The notes beneath the pieces were generated by a model, which was not told the origin of the DNA, made no database searches, and saw only the letters and a list, made by a program, of their open reading frames with translations. A stretch of DNA of 64,000 bases, taken from positions 124,001-188,000 of the forward strand of contig NZ_PGGO01000008.1 of the NCBI RefSeq assembly GCF_003010955.1, read 5' to 3'. Source of the DNA: Phyllobacterium brassicacearum (GTDB lineage: Bacteria > Pseudomonadota > Alphaproteobacteria > Rhizobiales > Rhizobiaceae). Below are positions 1 through 8,006 of this stretch, piece after piece. Made by a program: the position numbers and the translations under genes. Each line of letters opens with the position of its first letter. Within the stretch, counting starts at the first letter, position 1.

Positions 1-209
1 CGCGCGCAAATACGAGTGTGAAATTGCGAAACGAGCCCTGGAATGATCGCCGCTCGAGATATCTGACCTGCTTGCGATGAGCCAAAGTGCCGCCTCGTGA
101 GGATACCTCACTTCGCAGCAACCTGACCTGATTCACTAAAGCTGACATCACTTTCTCCGTTGGTTGGCGGCGAATTGCTGAACCGCCATCGCGAGTTGAG
201 GATAACACC

Positions 210-1349
210 ATGCAATTCACTGATACAGTCACGGTTGCGGGAACGCGCCGGCGCGACGACGGCTATCTCGTCGCTGACGCCCGGATCGCGCGCACTGGCA
301 TCCAGACCTATCTGGGCTGGGAAGTCGGCAAGCCTGACATGGCACAGGTGCAGGTTTATCGCCCCGGATCTGAAGTGTTCAGCGAGGATACTCTCAAGAG
401 CGCTACACATCGTCCCGTCACGAACGACCATCCTGACGAGCATGTCACGTCCAGGAACTGGAAAGAATATGCGGTCGGTCAGACCGGCGATGAGGTAACG
501 GGCGAGGGCATCTTCATCCGCGTCCCGCTCATGGTCAGCGATGAGAAGACCATCCTCGCCATTGAAGGCGGAAAGCAGGAATTGAGCGCCGGTTACACCT
601 GCGACCTCGATTTCACCCCCGGCACTACGCCGACCGGCGAGGCCTACGACGCCATCCAGAAGAATATCCGTCTCAACCATGTTGCCATCGTGCAGCACGG
701 CCGAGCCGGAAAACAGGTTCGCATCGGTGATGCGAGCGCATGGGGCGTTGCCCCGATCACCAATGATCAAAGACCAGAAAAGGAAAAGATCATGACCCTG
801 AAGACGGTTACCGTCGATGGCATCCCGGTTGAAGTAACCGATCAGGGTGCCACGGTGATCGGCACGCTGCAGTCGCGGCTTGCTGATGCCAACACCAGGC
901 TTGCGGACGCAGAGAGGGCACACCAGGTTGCCCTTGCAGCCAAGGACGCTGAAATTGCCAAGAAGGACGCAGAGATCGATGCGACGAAAGCTAAGGTGCT
1001 TTCCGATGCCGACCTCGACAAACGCGTTCAGGCGCGCGCCGATCTCATCACCGTTGCCAAATCAATCGCCAAGGATGTGAAGACGGAGAGTCTGACCGAT
1101 GCGGCAATCCGCAAGGCTGCCGTTGTTGCGAAGCTCGGCGACGAAGCCGTGAAGGATAAGGCTGAAGCCTATATCGACGCTCGCTTCGACATCCTCGCCG
1201 AAGACGCAAGGAAGGTCGCTGATCCATTCCGCACCGTTGTGCAGAACGGCATCCAGACCTCCGACGGCGTCACCAATTCCAATGACGCTTATGCAGCAAT
1301 GCTCGCTCGCGATGCCGCCGCATGGCAGGGCAAGAAGGAGACCGCATAA
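210..1349 (+). CDS. DUF2213 phage protein, probable prohead protease fused to scaffold
   Basis: 379 residues. The N-terminal 170 residues match the DUF2213 pattern: LSAGY at 125-129, NHVAIV at 156-161 and GRAG at 164-167. The Ser and His in these motifs are plausible protease residues, which is inference from family position. Residues about 210-300 are Ala/Lys/Asp-rich and look coiled-coil, as in scaffolds. The start at 210 follows GAGGA with good spacing. An in-frame ATG at 792 has its own Shine-Dalgarno-like AGGAAAAG and could yield a free scaffold. It directly precedes the cement and capsid genes, the usual order protease/scaffold, decoration, capsid. Confidence 0.82.
   Translation: MQFTDTVTVAGTRRRDDGYLVADARIARTGIQTYLGWEVGKPDMAQVQVYRPGSEVFSEDTLKSATHRPVTNDHPDEHVTSRNWKEYAVGQTGDEVTGEGIFIRVPLMVSDEKTILAIEGGKQELSAGYTCDLDFTPGTTPTGEAYDAIQKNIRLNHVAIVQHGRAGKQVRIGDASAWGVAPITNDQRPEKEKIMTLKTVTVDGIPVEVTDQGATVIGTLQSRLADANTRLADAERAHQVALAAKDAEIAKKDAEIDATKAKVLSDADLDKRVQARADLITVAKSIAKDVKTESLTDAAIRKAAVVAKLGDEAVKDKAEAYIDARFDILAEDARKVADPFRTVVQNGIQTSDGVTNSNDAYAAMLARDAAAWQGKKETA
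781..794 (+). promoter_or_regulatory. internal ribosome binding site and in-frame start for a nested scaffold
   Basis: AGGAAAAG at 781-788 lies 3 bases before an in-frame ATG at 792-794, residue 195 of the DUF2213 protein. This is exactly where the protease-like part ends and the coiled-coil part begins. Nested in-frame scaffold genes are known in lambdoid phages (Nu3 within C). Here it is inferred from position only, and the spacing is short. Confidence 0.4.
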
Positions 1350-1813
1350 TGGCTTTTCCAACCGTATCCTATTCGCGTGATACCCCAGCCGGCTATCCTG
1401 GCATGATTGCGAGCACGGAGCCGCATCACATCATTTCGATGGTCGTGAGTGGAACCTCAGGCAACATCCCCTTTGGCATTGGCGTCCTCTTTGACACTGT
1501 CGAAGACACGGTGAAACTGCCAACAGCGATCGGCAAGTTTGCCGGCGTAGCTGTTGTCGATCGCACGCTGCCCTATGCCAATGGCGAGGTCTACAAGCCT
1601 TACGATCAGATCAGCGTCATGAAGAACGGCTCTATCTGGGTTACCGCTCTTGTCGCCGTTGCCCAGGGCGATCCGGTCTACATGACCCCGCCGGGCGGGT
1701 TTACCAACGTGTCAAACTCTGCCGCCAACCAACTCATCGAAAATGCCGAATGGGCAAGCGTCACAGCTGGTACCAACCAGCTCGCACGTCTCCGCCTTGG
1801 CGCCACCAAGTAA
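1349..1813 (+). CDS. capsid cement / decoration protein (Gp24- or DUF2190-like)
   Basis: 154 residues. The ATG at 1349 shares its A with the TAA of the preceding gene and follows AAGGAG. The Gly/Val-rich composition and beta-type sequence resemble phage cement proteins that bind the outside of the head. Family assignment rests on pattern memory and on its place between protease/scaffold and major capsid. No signal peptide or membrane segment. Confidence 0.65.
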   Translation: MAFPTVSYSRDTPAGYPGMIASTEPHHIISMVVSGTSGNIPFGIGVLFDTVEDTVKLPTAIGKFAGVAVVDRTLPYANGEVYKPYDQISVMKNGSIWVTALVAVAQGDPVYMTPPGGFTNVSNSAANQLIENAEWASVTAGTNQLARLRLGATK

Positions 1814-1824
1814 GGAGAACGAGC

Positions 1825-2763
1825 ATGTTCACCACTGACGCGCCCGCGCTGGCGCTAAACTTCCTGCGCACCGCGCAGAATTACATCGAGCCTGGTATTT
1901 ACGCCCGCGAGTATCCGGACTTTCAATACCGCGAACTGGTGCCGGTCGATAACTCGGCTCCGGATTGGACTACCGCTATCGATTTCTTTTCGATGGGTGA
2001 TGACGTTGGCCAGGCCCGTGAAGTGGCCGCGGACGGCGATGACATTCCATTCGTAGATTTCAAGCTAGACAGCGGCAATAGCCGGGTATTCATGGCTGGT
2101 ATCGGTTATCGCTACAACCTCCAGGAGCTTGCGCATGCACAGGCGTATGGCATTCGGCTGGAGAGTGATCGAGCTGACGCGGCCCGTCGCAAGTACGAAC
2201 TGTTTGTCGACAATGTTGCTTTCATGGGGCGCCCGAAACTCGGTATGACCGGGTTGCTCAACGCTACCAACGTTACTGCGTTGGCTGCCGCAAATGGTGC
2301 CTCCGGCACAGCCACCTGGACCACGAAGACGGCCGACGAGATCCTCGCCGACGTCAACAGCGTTCTGAGTGTCATCTTTACTGCCTCCAACGGCATTGAG
2401 CAGGCGAATACAGTCCTCCTGGATCAGGATCGTTATGCTCTCATAGCAACGAAACGTCTTGATGCGACCATGACAACGACGGTGCTTGAGCACATTCAAC
2501 GTGCGAATATCTACACGCAACGTACTGGATTGCCTCTCACAATCCGCGCTGTCTTCGGACTGGAAACAGCCGGCGCCGGTAGCACACATCGATTGGCGGC
2601 ATACCGTCGTTCCCCGGATGTCGTGAAGATCCACATTCCTATGCCACTCCGCTGGCTTCAGGCCGAGCAGCGGCTCCTGAAGTTCGAGGTGCCGGGCATT
2701 TTCCGGCTTGGCAGCGTCGAGATCCGCCGTCCTGGTGCCGTTCGGTACCTTGACGGGATCTGA
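1825..2763 (+). CDS. major capsid protein, DUF2184 family
   Basis: 312 residues. The ATG at 1825 follows TAAGGAG. The N-terminal stretch with YIEPGIYAREYPDFQYRELVP, the central GYRYNLQELA and a late YRRSPDVVKIHIPMPLRWL agree with DUF2184 coat proteins of siphoviruses. This is the expected place for the main head protein, which forms the icosahedral shell after scaffold removal. A long alternative in-frame start at 1750 lies inside the cement gene and is not needed. Confidence 0.8.
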   Translation: MFTTDAPALALNFLRTAQNYIEPGIYAREYPDFQYRELVPVDNSAPDWTTAIDFFSMGDDVGQAREVAADGDDIPFVDFKLDSGNSRVFMAGIGYRYNLQELAHAQAYGIRLESDRADAARRKYELFVDNVAFMGRPKLGMTGLLNATNVTALAAANGASGTATWTTKTADEILADVNSVLSVIFTASNGIEQANTVLLDQDRYALIATKRLDATMTTTVLEHIQRANIYTQRTGLPLTIRAVFGLETAGAGSTHRLAAYRRSPDVVKIHIPMPLRWLQAEQRLLKFEVPGIFRLGSVEIRRPGAVRYLDGI

Positions 2764-2773
2764 GGAGAAAGAC

Positions 2774-3151
2774 ATGTCCAAGATCACAATCACAAACAAC
2801 CGTCTTGGAGGCTTCGGCATCCCGGGCGGACCGGTCATCGCTGGCAACGGCGGCACGCTCGAAGTCGAGCAGAAGGATTGGGATGGTGTCAAAGACCATC
2901 CCGTCGTTAAGTCTTGGCTCGATGCTGATCATCTGATCGTCTCAGGCGCGAGGGCAGAGAAGAAGCAGGCTCCATCCGCTGGCGACGGTGACGAGGCGAA
3001 GACTGCGCTTGAAGTGCTTGCCATGGCAAACGCGACTGACGTTCCATTCATGTCATTCAAAGCTGCTGCTACCAAGCTCCTTGGCGAAAAGTCGCCCGCC
3101 AAGAAGGATGAAATCATTGCTGCCCTTGAAGAGCTCGCAACTCATCCTTGA
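2774..3151 (+). CDS. phage head-region protein of unknown function
   Basis: 125 residues, starting at the ATG that follows TGAGGAG, 10 bases after the capsid gene. The N-terminus, rich in Gly and beta-formers, is followed after residue 60 by a charged Lys/Ala/Glu helical tail. I do not recognise a named domain. Its place between capsid and connector genes suggests a head accessory or head-tail joining role, by context only. Confidence 0.6.
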   Translation: MSKITITNNRLGGFGIPGGPVIAGNGGTLEVEQKDWDGVKDHPVVKSWLDADHLIVSGARAEKKQAPSAGDGDEAKTALEVLAMANATDVPFMSFKAAATKLLGEKSPAKKDEIIAALEELATHP

Positions 3152-3204
3152 CCAACTGGCCCGGCGGGAAACTGCCGGGCATCCCCATTCGATCGGAGAA
3201 GACC

Positions 3205-3699
3205 ATGGCCGCTTACGGTACCAAAGAGGCGTTCGTTCAGTATGCGACGGATCATGGTTATGTCTTTCCTGAAGGCGCCGCCGATGCGCAGATCGCAGCC
3301 GCCATGTTACGCGGCTCTCTCGTCATCGATCGCTATGAACCAAAGTTTTCCGGCGCTCGTACGAGCGGATATGATCAGGCTCGCGCATGGCCGCGCACTG
3401 GCGCTGTGACCTATTACAGCGAGAAAATCCCATCAGACGCCATTCCGGCGCCAATTGTGAACGCTTCCTATGAGGCTGCATTCCTCGAGCTTGTTACGCC
3501 AGGAAGCCTTTCACCTGTCGTGACCACAAACTCCATCGCCAAGCGCGAGAAGGTCGGCGAACTGGAAGTGGAATTTGCTGTGTCGAGCAGTAGCTCTTCC
3601 GCCGATGTTGTGGCAGCTGCTACGCCGGTTGTGACGGTGATCGAGGGCTTGCTCTGGCAGTTCATGCGCATGTGTATTCCCGGCATATTGGCAGTCTGA
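3205..3699 (+). CDS. head-tail connector-type protein (DnaT-like family of phages)
   Basis: 164 residues, starting at the ATG preceded by CGGAGAAG. The N-terminal half (GTKEAF.YA..GY.FPEGA.....AAMLRGSLVID.Y) matches a family that databases label putative DnaT-like ssDNA-binding. In siphovirus late operons its constant place between capsid and neck genes suggests a head completion protein instead. A Ser run (residues about 131-136) precedes a short hydrophobic C-terminus. The DNA-binding label is doubtful; a structural role is inferred. Confidence 0.62.
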   Translation: MAAYGTKEAFVQYATDHGYVFPEGAADAQIAAAMLRGSLVIDRYEPKFSGARTSGYDQARAWPRTGAVTYYSEKIPSDAIPAPIVNASYEAAFLELVTPGSLSPVVTTNSIAKREKVGELEVEFAVSSSSSSADVVAAATPVVTVIEGLLWQFMRMCIPGILAV

Positions 3700-3704
3700 T
3701 CCTT

Positions 3705-4007
3705 TTAAGGAACGTCGTCGTGTGCCACGATACCGCCTTCGCTTTCCAGCGTTGCGATACGTTTAGTATCTGACCGATTGAACTTTAAGCGAACTCCAAT
3801 CCCGCCGCTGTCACTGTCTGGAATGAAAACGGCTCCGGCCTTTTCCAAGGCAGACTGTAGAGCGTCGATGTCCTCGTGCGCTGCGTTCTCGAGCCTACGC
3901 TCGAACATCTCAATGATTTCTTGGCTTACGCCGGAAGAAATTGCGAGCCGAGCTATACTGTATTCAACCAGAGCTCGGGCCGCACGACATTGAGAACTAG
4001 TGATCAT
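3705..4007 (-). CDS. XRE-type small transcriptional regulator, antisense inside the head operon
   Basis: 100 residues read right to left between two head genes. The ATG at 4007 follows ACGGAG with good spacing. The start (ITSSQCRAARALVEYS.ARLA..SGVS...I..FE) and the end of the domain (DALQSALEKAGAVFIPD...GGIGVRL) match the short helix-turn-helix repressors common in rhizobia. The DNA-binding domain spans about residues 3-60. The cassette fits exactly into the gap between neighbours and looks like a moron carrying its own start. Targets are unknown: self-repression, a host gene or superinfection control are all possible. Confidence 0.72.
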   Translation of the reverse strand: MITSSQCRAARALVEYSIARLAISSGVSQEIIEMFERRLENAAHEDIDALQSALEKAGAVFIPDSDSGGIGVRLKFNRSDTKRIATLESEGGIVAHDDVP

Positions 4008-4039
4008 AATGGATCTCCGTTTGCAGTCAGGATCGTTCA

Positions 4040-4414
4040 ATGGGTGGGCAGGGTCAATCGTTCAATTATCCTCGCGCTCAAGCAAGTGCGCTGCGTCTCA
4101 TTGACAATTTTGGTCAGGCTGGCTCGATCGTTCGCGACGTTCCAGGTTCCGGTCCTGAATGGGATCCGGGTGAGCCAGTTCCGACGGCATATCCATGCAC
4201 GTTGGCCGTCCTCAACTTCGACAACAAGGACATCGACGGCACGCTGATCAAGGCCAGCGACAAGAAGGTCTACATCGCCTCAAAGGGCCTGACGATTGTT
4301 CCCGAAACCACTGATCGACTGACGATCGGCGACATCTCGCACACCATCATTCGTGTCATGCCGCTCAATCCGGCCGGGGTTAATGTCTATTTTGAAGTTC
4401 AAGCGAGGGCGTAA
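4040..4414 (+). CDS. neck / head-tail joining protein
   Basis: 124 residues, starting at the ATG after CAGGAT. All-beta with repeated Ile/Val-Thr strands; the end reads as a small neck protein (GDISHTIIRVMPLNPAGVNVYFEVQARA region). It is 3 bases from the MuF gene, so the two are probably translated together. The assignment is from context and size, since no sharp motif is visible. Confidence 0.55.
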   Translation: MGGQGQSFNYPRAQASALRLIDNFGQAGSIVRDVPGSGPEWDPGEPVPTAYPCTLAVLNFDNKDIDGTLIKASDKKVYIASKGLTIVPETTDRLTIGDISHTIIRVMPLNPAGVNVYFEVQARA

Positions 4415-4417
4415 CGC

Positions 4418-5458
4418 ATGCTGAAACGCCTTAGCGCGCGCGAGAAGTTCGAACAGCTCATTGCTGATTATGAACCGCTGCTTCGGAACGCCTTCCTCGA
4501 GAGTATCCGCGACATCAAGTCGAACATCCAGATCAAGCGGATTGTCGAACGGCTGGAGCGCAACGATATCGCCGGTGCCATTGAAGCGCTGTATCTCGAT
4601 CAGTCAGCTTTCCGTCCGCTCGATCGCGCCATTGCCCAGGCATTCGAAGGCGGCGGCGTGGCTGCCGTCACAGACATGCCGACGCTTCGCGATCCGAGCG
4701 GGGCAAAGCTCGTTGTGCGCTTCGATATGCGGAACTATCGCGCCGAGGCATGGTTGAGAGAGCATAGCGCCGGCCTGGTCAATGATATCATCGCCGATCA
4801 GCGCAATGGTATCCGGACATTCCTGACCGAGGGGCTTGAGGCTGGCAGAGGTCCGCGCGCCGTGGCGCTCGACATCGCAGGGCGGGTCAACCGCGCCACA
4901 GGAGCCCGCGAGGGCGGAATCGTTGGCCTGACAGCGGCACAGACCAGATATGTGGCGACGGCGCGTAGCGAGCTTATGTCGAACGATCCGGAGCAGCTGA
5001 AGCGCTACCTGACCAGAAACCGGCGGGACAAGCGCTTCGATGCAACGGTGCGAAAGGCCATCAAGACTGGCAAGCCCATCCCTGTTGCAACCATCGACCG
5101 GATGACGACACAGCAATATGCGAACCGGCTGCTACTCCTTCGCGGCGAAACCATTGCCCGGACCGAAACGATGGGCGCGCTCAACGCAAGCCAGATGGAA
5201 GCCTATCAGCAGCTGATCGACAGCGGGGCAATATCGGAAACAGTTGTGCAGCGGGTCTGGCATACCGCCCGAGATGGCCGGGTGCGCGATAGTCATCAGG
5301 GGATGGAAGGGCAGACCGTTGGTTTCAGGACACCGTTTCAGTCTCCTCGCGGCCCGTTGCTGCAATATCCAGGCGATCCGAGCGCTCCGGCATCGGAAAT
5401 CGTCAATTGCCGGTGCCGTATGAGCATCAAGACCGACTTTCTCGCGGATATCGACTGA
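4418..5458 (+). CDS. phage minor head protein, MuF (SPP1 gp7) type
   Basis: 346 residues. The C-terminal 110 residues carry the MuF signature: IARTET, then W.....RVRDSH...G, then a Pro/Gly stretch ending PGDP..AP..EIVNCRCR. The N-terminal two thirds are helical. MuF proteins are minor components of the capsid and portal vertex. The stop TGA overlaps the next ATG in ATGA fashion. MuF proteins can carry C-terminal toxins; this one ends just after NCRC, so none is attached. Confidence 0.88.
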   Translation: MLKRLSAREKFEQLIADYEPLLRNAFLESIRDIKSNIQIKRIVERLERNDIAGAIEALYLDQSAFRPLDRAIAQAFEGGGVAAVTDMPTLRDPSGAKLVVRFDMRNYRAEAWLREHSAGLVNDIIADQRNGIRTFLTEGLEAGRGPRAVALDIAGRVNRATGAREGGIVGLTAAQTRYVATARSELMSNDPEQLKRYLTRNRRDKRFDATVRKAIKTGKPIPVATIDRMTTQQYANRLLLLRGETIARTETMGALNASQMEAYQQLIDSGAISETVVQRVWHTARDGRVRDSHQGMEGQTVGFRTPFQSPRGPLLQYPGDPSAPASEIVNCRCRMSIKTDFLADID

Positions 5459-5943
5459 TGGCCGTCTCCAACGTCTCTTTCGCCTCTCAGGTCGAGGAGT
5501 GGGTGAGAGACACCGAAAAGCGCATGATCGCGGTGTTTCGGACCTCGGCGAGCATGGTCATTGCTGAGATGCAATTGACCAACAAGCAGGGCGGCTTGAA
5601 CCGTATCGACCTTGGAACACACCTCGCATCGCTGCAGGTCGGCATCAACACGCCACCGCAGAAAGCGATCAAGAAGGCCAAGGATACGACGGACAGGTCA
5701 TTCAATATGGGTGCGGTCGACGCGATCATTGCCGGGGCTGAAATCGGCGACACGATCGTGGCGTCCTACGGCATGGCCTATTCGCTCCGCCTCGAATACG
5801 GATTTGAAGGAACGGACAGCCTCGGGCGGTCGTACCATCAGCCGCCCTATGCTTTCGTACGCACTGCGGCGCAGCGATGGCCCCAGATTGTCGAGAAGGC
5901 CACGGAGATGGCCAAGGCTCGATCAGCAGCAAGGAATGGATGA
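5458..5943 (+). CDS. HK97 gp10-like tail completion protein
   Basis: 161 residues. The start ATG overlaps the MuF stop. The central LGYEYGFEGTDSLGRSYHQPPYAFV-like stretch (YGMAYSLRLEYGFEGTD followed by PPYAFV.TA...W) is the usual mark of gp10-type head-tail joining proteins, where Y..R.EYG and a basic Arg/Ala-rich end recur. The stop overlaps the next start, again ATGA-type coupling. Confidence 0.65.
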   Translation: MAVSNVSFASQVEEWVRDTEKRMIAVFRTSASMVIAEMQLTNKQGGLNRIDLGTHLASLQVGINTPPQKAIKKAKDTTDRSFNMGAVDAIIAGAEIGDTIVASYGMAYSLRLEYGFEGTDSLGRSYHQPPYAFVRTAAQRWPQIVEKATEMAKARSAARNG

Positions 5944-6362
5944 TGGCAGCCACAACGATTGAAGGGCGCATCCCTGAGGCCCTGCTGGCGCATATGGCGG
6001 CATTGGTGCTGTCACCTGCATTGCCGGTGGCTTATCCGGACATCGCTTTCACGCCGCCGGCAGGTCCATATCTTCGGGTCTATTTCATCCCGAACGGCAC
6101 GGAACGCCTGTTCATCGGCAACGGCGAACCGAACCTTCATCAAGGCATCCTGCAGGTGACGGTCGTTTTTCCGGCCGGGAAGGGCGCGGTCAAGCCGAAT
6201 GATGTTGCCGGCGCTATCGCCAACCATTTCGGTGAGGGCACCAAATTGGCCATTACCGGCGGTTTTGTCCGGATCGACAAGCGGCCGAGCATCGCACCGG
6301 CCATGCAGGATACCGATCGCATTCAGATTCCAGTCTCAATCAACTGGATTGCCTACATCTGA
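5943..6362 (+). CDS. tail terminator-like protein, DUF4128 type
   Basis: 139 residues, coupled to the preceding gene by ATGA overlap. The pattern PYLRVYFIPNGTERLFIGNGEPNLHQGILQ-like (a Pro-rich strand, then G...HQGILQV.V..P.GKG) and a C-terminal IQIPVSINWIAY strand match DUF4128 proteins. These stop tail-tube growth and join the tail to the head. It lies directly before the tube gene, as expected. Confidence 0.72.
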   Translation: MAATTIEGRIPEALLAHMAALVLSPALPVAYPDIAFTPPAGPYLRVYFIPNGTERLFIGNGEPNLHQGILQVTVVFPAGKGAVKPNDVAGAIANHFGEGTKLAITGGFVRIDKRPSIAPAMQDTDRIQIPVSINWIAYI

Positions 6363-6416
6363 GGCAGTGCCGTTCCCGTCCCTTCGGCAAGGACATTCAG
6401 AGCATAGGAGGCCGAT

Positions 6417-6908
6417 ATGGCCACTTTATACCCGGTCGCCGGATGCAAAATCTACATCGGCCCCGCAATGGACCTTCCTAACGGCGATGTCGATGCCGCC
6501 GATTTCACCTCGGTTGTGTGGCAGGAAATCGGAAAGTGGACCCAGATGGGTACGTTCGGCGATGCCGCTGCGCTTATCACGACGCAGGTCATCAGCGAGG
6601 CCCGCGACATCAAGCAGAAGGGCACGCGCAATGCTGGCCAGATGCAGAACGTCTTCGCCGTCGACGCCGCCGACCTCGGTCAGATCGCGTTGATCGCAGC
6701 TGAAAAGACCAACCTCAACTACCCGATCAAGGTTGAGCTCAACGACAAGCCCGCCGTTGGCGCAGCGCCGAAGAATTCGCAGCGCTTGTTCCTGACTCTC
6801 GTAACCAGCGCTCAGGAAGCTGGTGGCGCCGCAAATACGGTGCAGAGCCTGAACTCGACCTTTGAAATCAACTCGAACATCGTGCCCGTTGCTGCATCGG
6901 CAACGTAA
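6417..6908 (+). CDS. phage major tail tube protein
   Basis: 163 residues, with a strong AGGAGG ribosome site before the ATG at 6417. It is acidic and beta-rich, with the insertion-type sequence RDIKQKGTRNAGQMQNVFAV in the middle and a C-terminal FEINSNIV strand. It lies between terminator and chaperone genes, the usual place for the tube subunit that polymerises around the tape measure. The unusually strong ribosome site fits a protein made in many copies. Confidence 0.72.
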   Translation: MATLYPVAGCKIYIGPAMDLPNGDVDAADFTSVVWQEIGKWTQMGTFGDAAALITTQVISEARDIKQKGTRNAGQMQNVFAVDAADLGQIALIAAEKTNLNYPIKVELNDKPAVGAAPKNSQRLFLTLVTSAQEAGGAANTVQSLNSTFEINSNIVPVAASAT

Positions 6909-6922
6909 GGGAGTATCAAAAC

Positions 6923-7339
6923 ATGGCAAAGAATGAAGCGGGCACTGCCCCGTTTGACCTCGCATCGCTCGATACCGTCGTGCAGGCGCAGGAACAAGGC
7001 ATCGAGGTCGATATCAAGGGCGTGGATGGCAAGACGCCGCTCGGCTTCTCCATCCGCGTTGCCGGCCCGGACAGCGAGCGTTACCGCAAGGCTGTCGATG
7101 CGATCACCGACGAGTACCTTGATCGCGAAGACGCCGGCCCGACCACAGCGGCCGAACTCGATCGCCGCGGCCTGCTGATCCTCAGCAAGGTGGTGATTTC
7201 GTGGGGATCGATCACGCTCGACGGCGCCGATCTCACCTGCACCGAAGAAAACGCCCGCAAGCTCTTTTCCCGGTTCCGGTTCATCCGCGAACAGGTTGAG
7301 CGGAAGGCCGGCAAGCGTGCGGCTTTTACCAAAGGCTGA
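6923..7339 (+). CDS. tail assembly chaperone (short, gpG-like product)
   Basis: 138 residues. The segment GKTPLGFSIRVAGPDSERYR is typical of tail assembly chaperones, which hold the tape measure in solution during tail building. The gene is followed in the -1 frame by an ORF with no usual start codon (see 7300-7683), the arrangement of lambda G/GT. The stop TGA is at 7337-7339. Start chosen at the ATG preceded by AGGGAG. Confidence 0.75.
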   Translation: MAKNEAGTAPFDLASLDTVVQAQEQGIEVDIKGVDGKTPLGFSIRVAGPDSERYRKAVDAITDEYLDREDAGPTTAAELDRRGLLILSKVVISWGSITLDGADLTCTEENARKLFSRFRFIREQVERKAGKRAAFTKG

Positions 7340-7683
7340 TCCTGGAGCTCTGTCAGGCTCTCAAGGATCAGCATGCCAGGCGTCAACCCACGATCCCCAT
7401 TGCCGCGCGTCACCTCTGGGTCTGGTTCAGGCAACTGGACCGGGCCAGATGCGGCAACGGCAATGGTCCCAACCCCATCGGGCATTCGGAAATTGACGCA
7501 TGGGCACGCCTGCGCCGGTTGACGCTGGATCAATGAGAATTGGACGCCATCGCGGCGATGGACACCGCCCGGTTGAACCTGCTGCATACCAGAATCGAGC
7601 AGGCGTTAGAAGGCGAACAGGTATCGTCCCGGCCGATGTCAACGGCTCTGTTCGATGCACTGTTTAGCGGCGGGGCGAGTTAG
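7300..7683 (+). pseudogene. frameshift extension of the tail chaperone (gpT-like), interrupted by TGA
   Basis: Read in the -1 frame relative to the chaperone, the DNA encodes LILELCQALKDQ...IPIAARHLWVWF, then SEIDAWARLRRLTLDQ, which looks like the second half of a GT chaperone. An in-frame TGA stands at 7534-7536. Beyond it the same frame stays open to a TAG at 7681 and reads ELDAIAAMDTARLNLL. A Trp followed by Glu is common at this spot, so a TGG to TGA change is the simplest explanation. Either the extension now ends at 7536 or the gene is damaged. A short ORF in a third frame (7296-7496) is judged a shadow. Confidence 0.5.
7322..7335 (+). other. candidate -1 ribosomal frameshift site
   Basis: The short chaperone frame reads GCT TTT ACC AAA GGC TGA here. 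A T-run (7324-7327) lets the Phe tRNA on TTT slip back by one and still read TTT. The -1 frame is open from 7300 and has no ATG, GTG or TTG start before the conserved-looking stretch at 7336. The site is not a classic X XXY YYZ heptamer, so the exact slip point is uncertain. Confidence 0.4.
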
Positions 7684-7704
7684 AGGCGAGCTGTGCCGCA
7701 TCTC

Positions 7705-7983
7705 TCATCCGCCCGGACGGCGCGCTTGTGAAACCCTGTTCAGGTCAGCCTCGGTGATATGCCCTTGAACGATGCAATTGCTGATAACGATCTGATCGTC
7801 GGCACTTAGATTGCCGTCCATAATTGCTTCCATTCGCGATTGGCATCTTGCAGATGCCGCCCGCCGCTCATTGATCAGAGTACGCTCTTTCTTCGCAGAG
7901 TATTCCGACCAAGTGTAGTACCCGCCGCCTGCGATCACCACGACGCAGGCGACGGCGATCAACCCTTTCAGCCATCCGTCCAT
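7705..7983 (-). CDS. small one-pass membrane protein, antisense between chaperone and tape measure
   Basis: 92 residues. The ATG at 7983 follows GAGGAG on the minus strand. One membrane segment at about residues 5-21 (LKGLIAVACVVVIAGGG) is followed by a basic, helical, probably cytoplasmic or periplasmic tail with two Cys (at ARCQS and SNCIV). I do not recognise a family. It is the second reverse-strand cassette in the late operon and could be a lysogenic-conversion gene. The good ribosome site and clean fit between neighbours support a real gene. Confidence 0.6.
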   Translation of the reverse strand: MDGWLKGLIAVACVVVIAGGGYYTWSEYSAKKERTLINERRAASARCQSRMEAIMDGNLSADDQIVISNCIVQGHITEADLNRVSQARRPGG

Positions 7984-8006
7984 ACCCACTCCTCTGGAAA
8001 GCCCCA

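Noticed and set aside
2-46. Possible end of an upstream gene (frame ending with TGA at 44-46).
   Set aside because: Only 14 codons; another frame is open to 80, so I cannot tell which is real.
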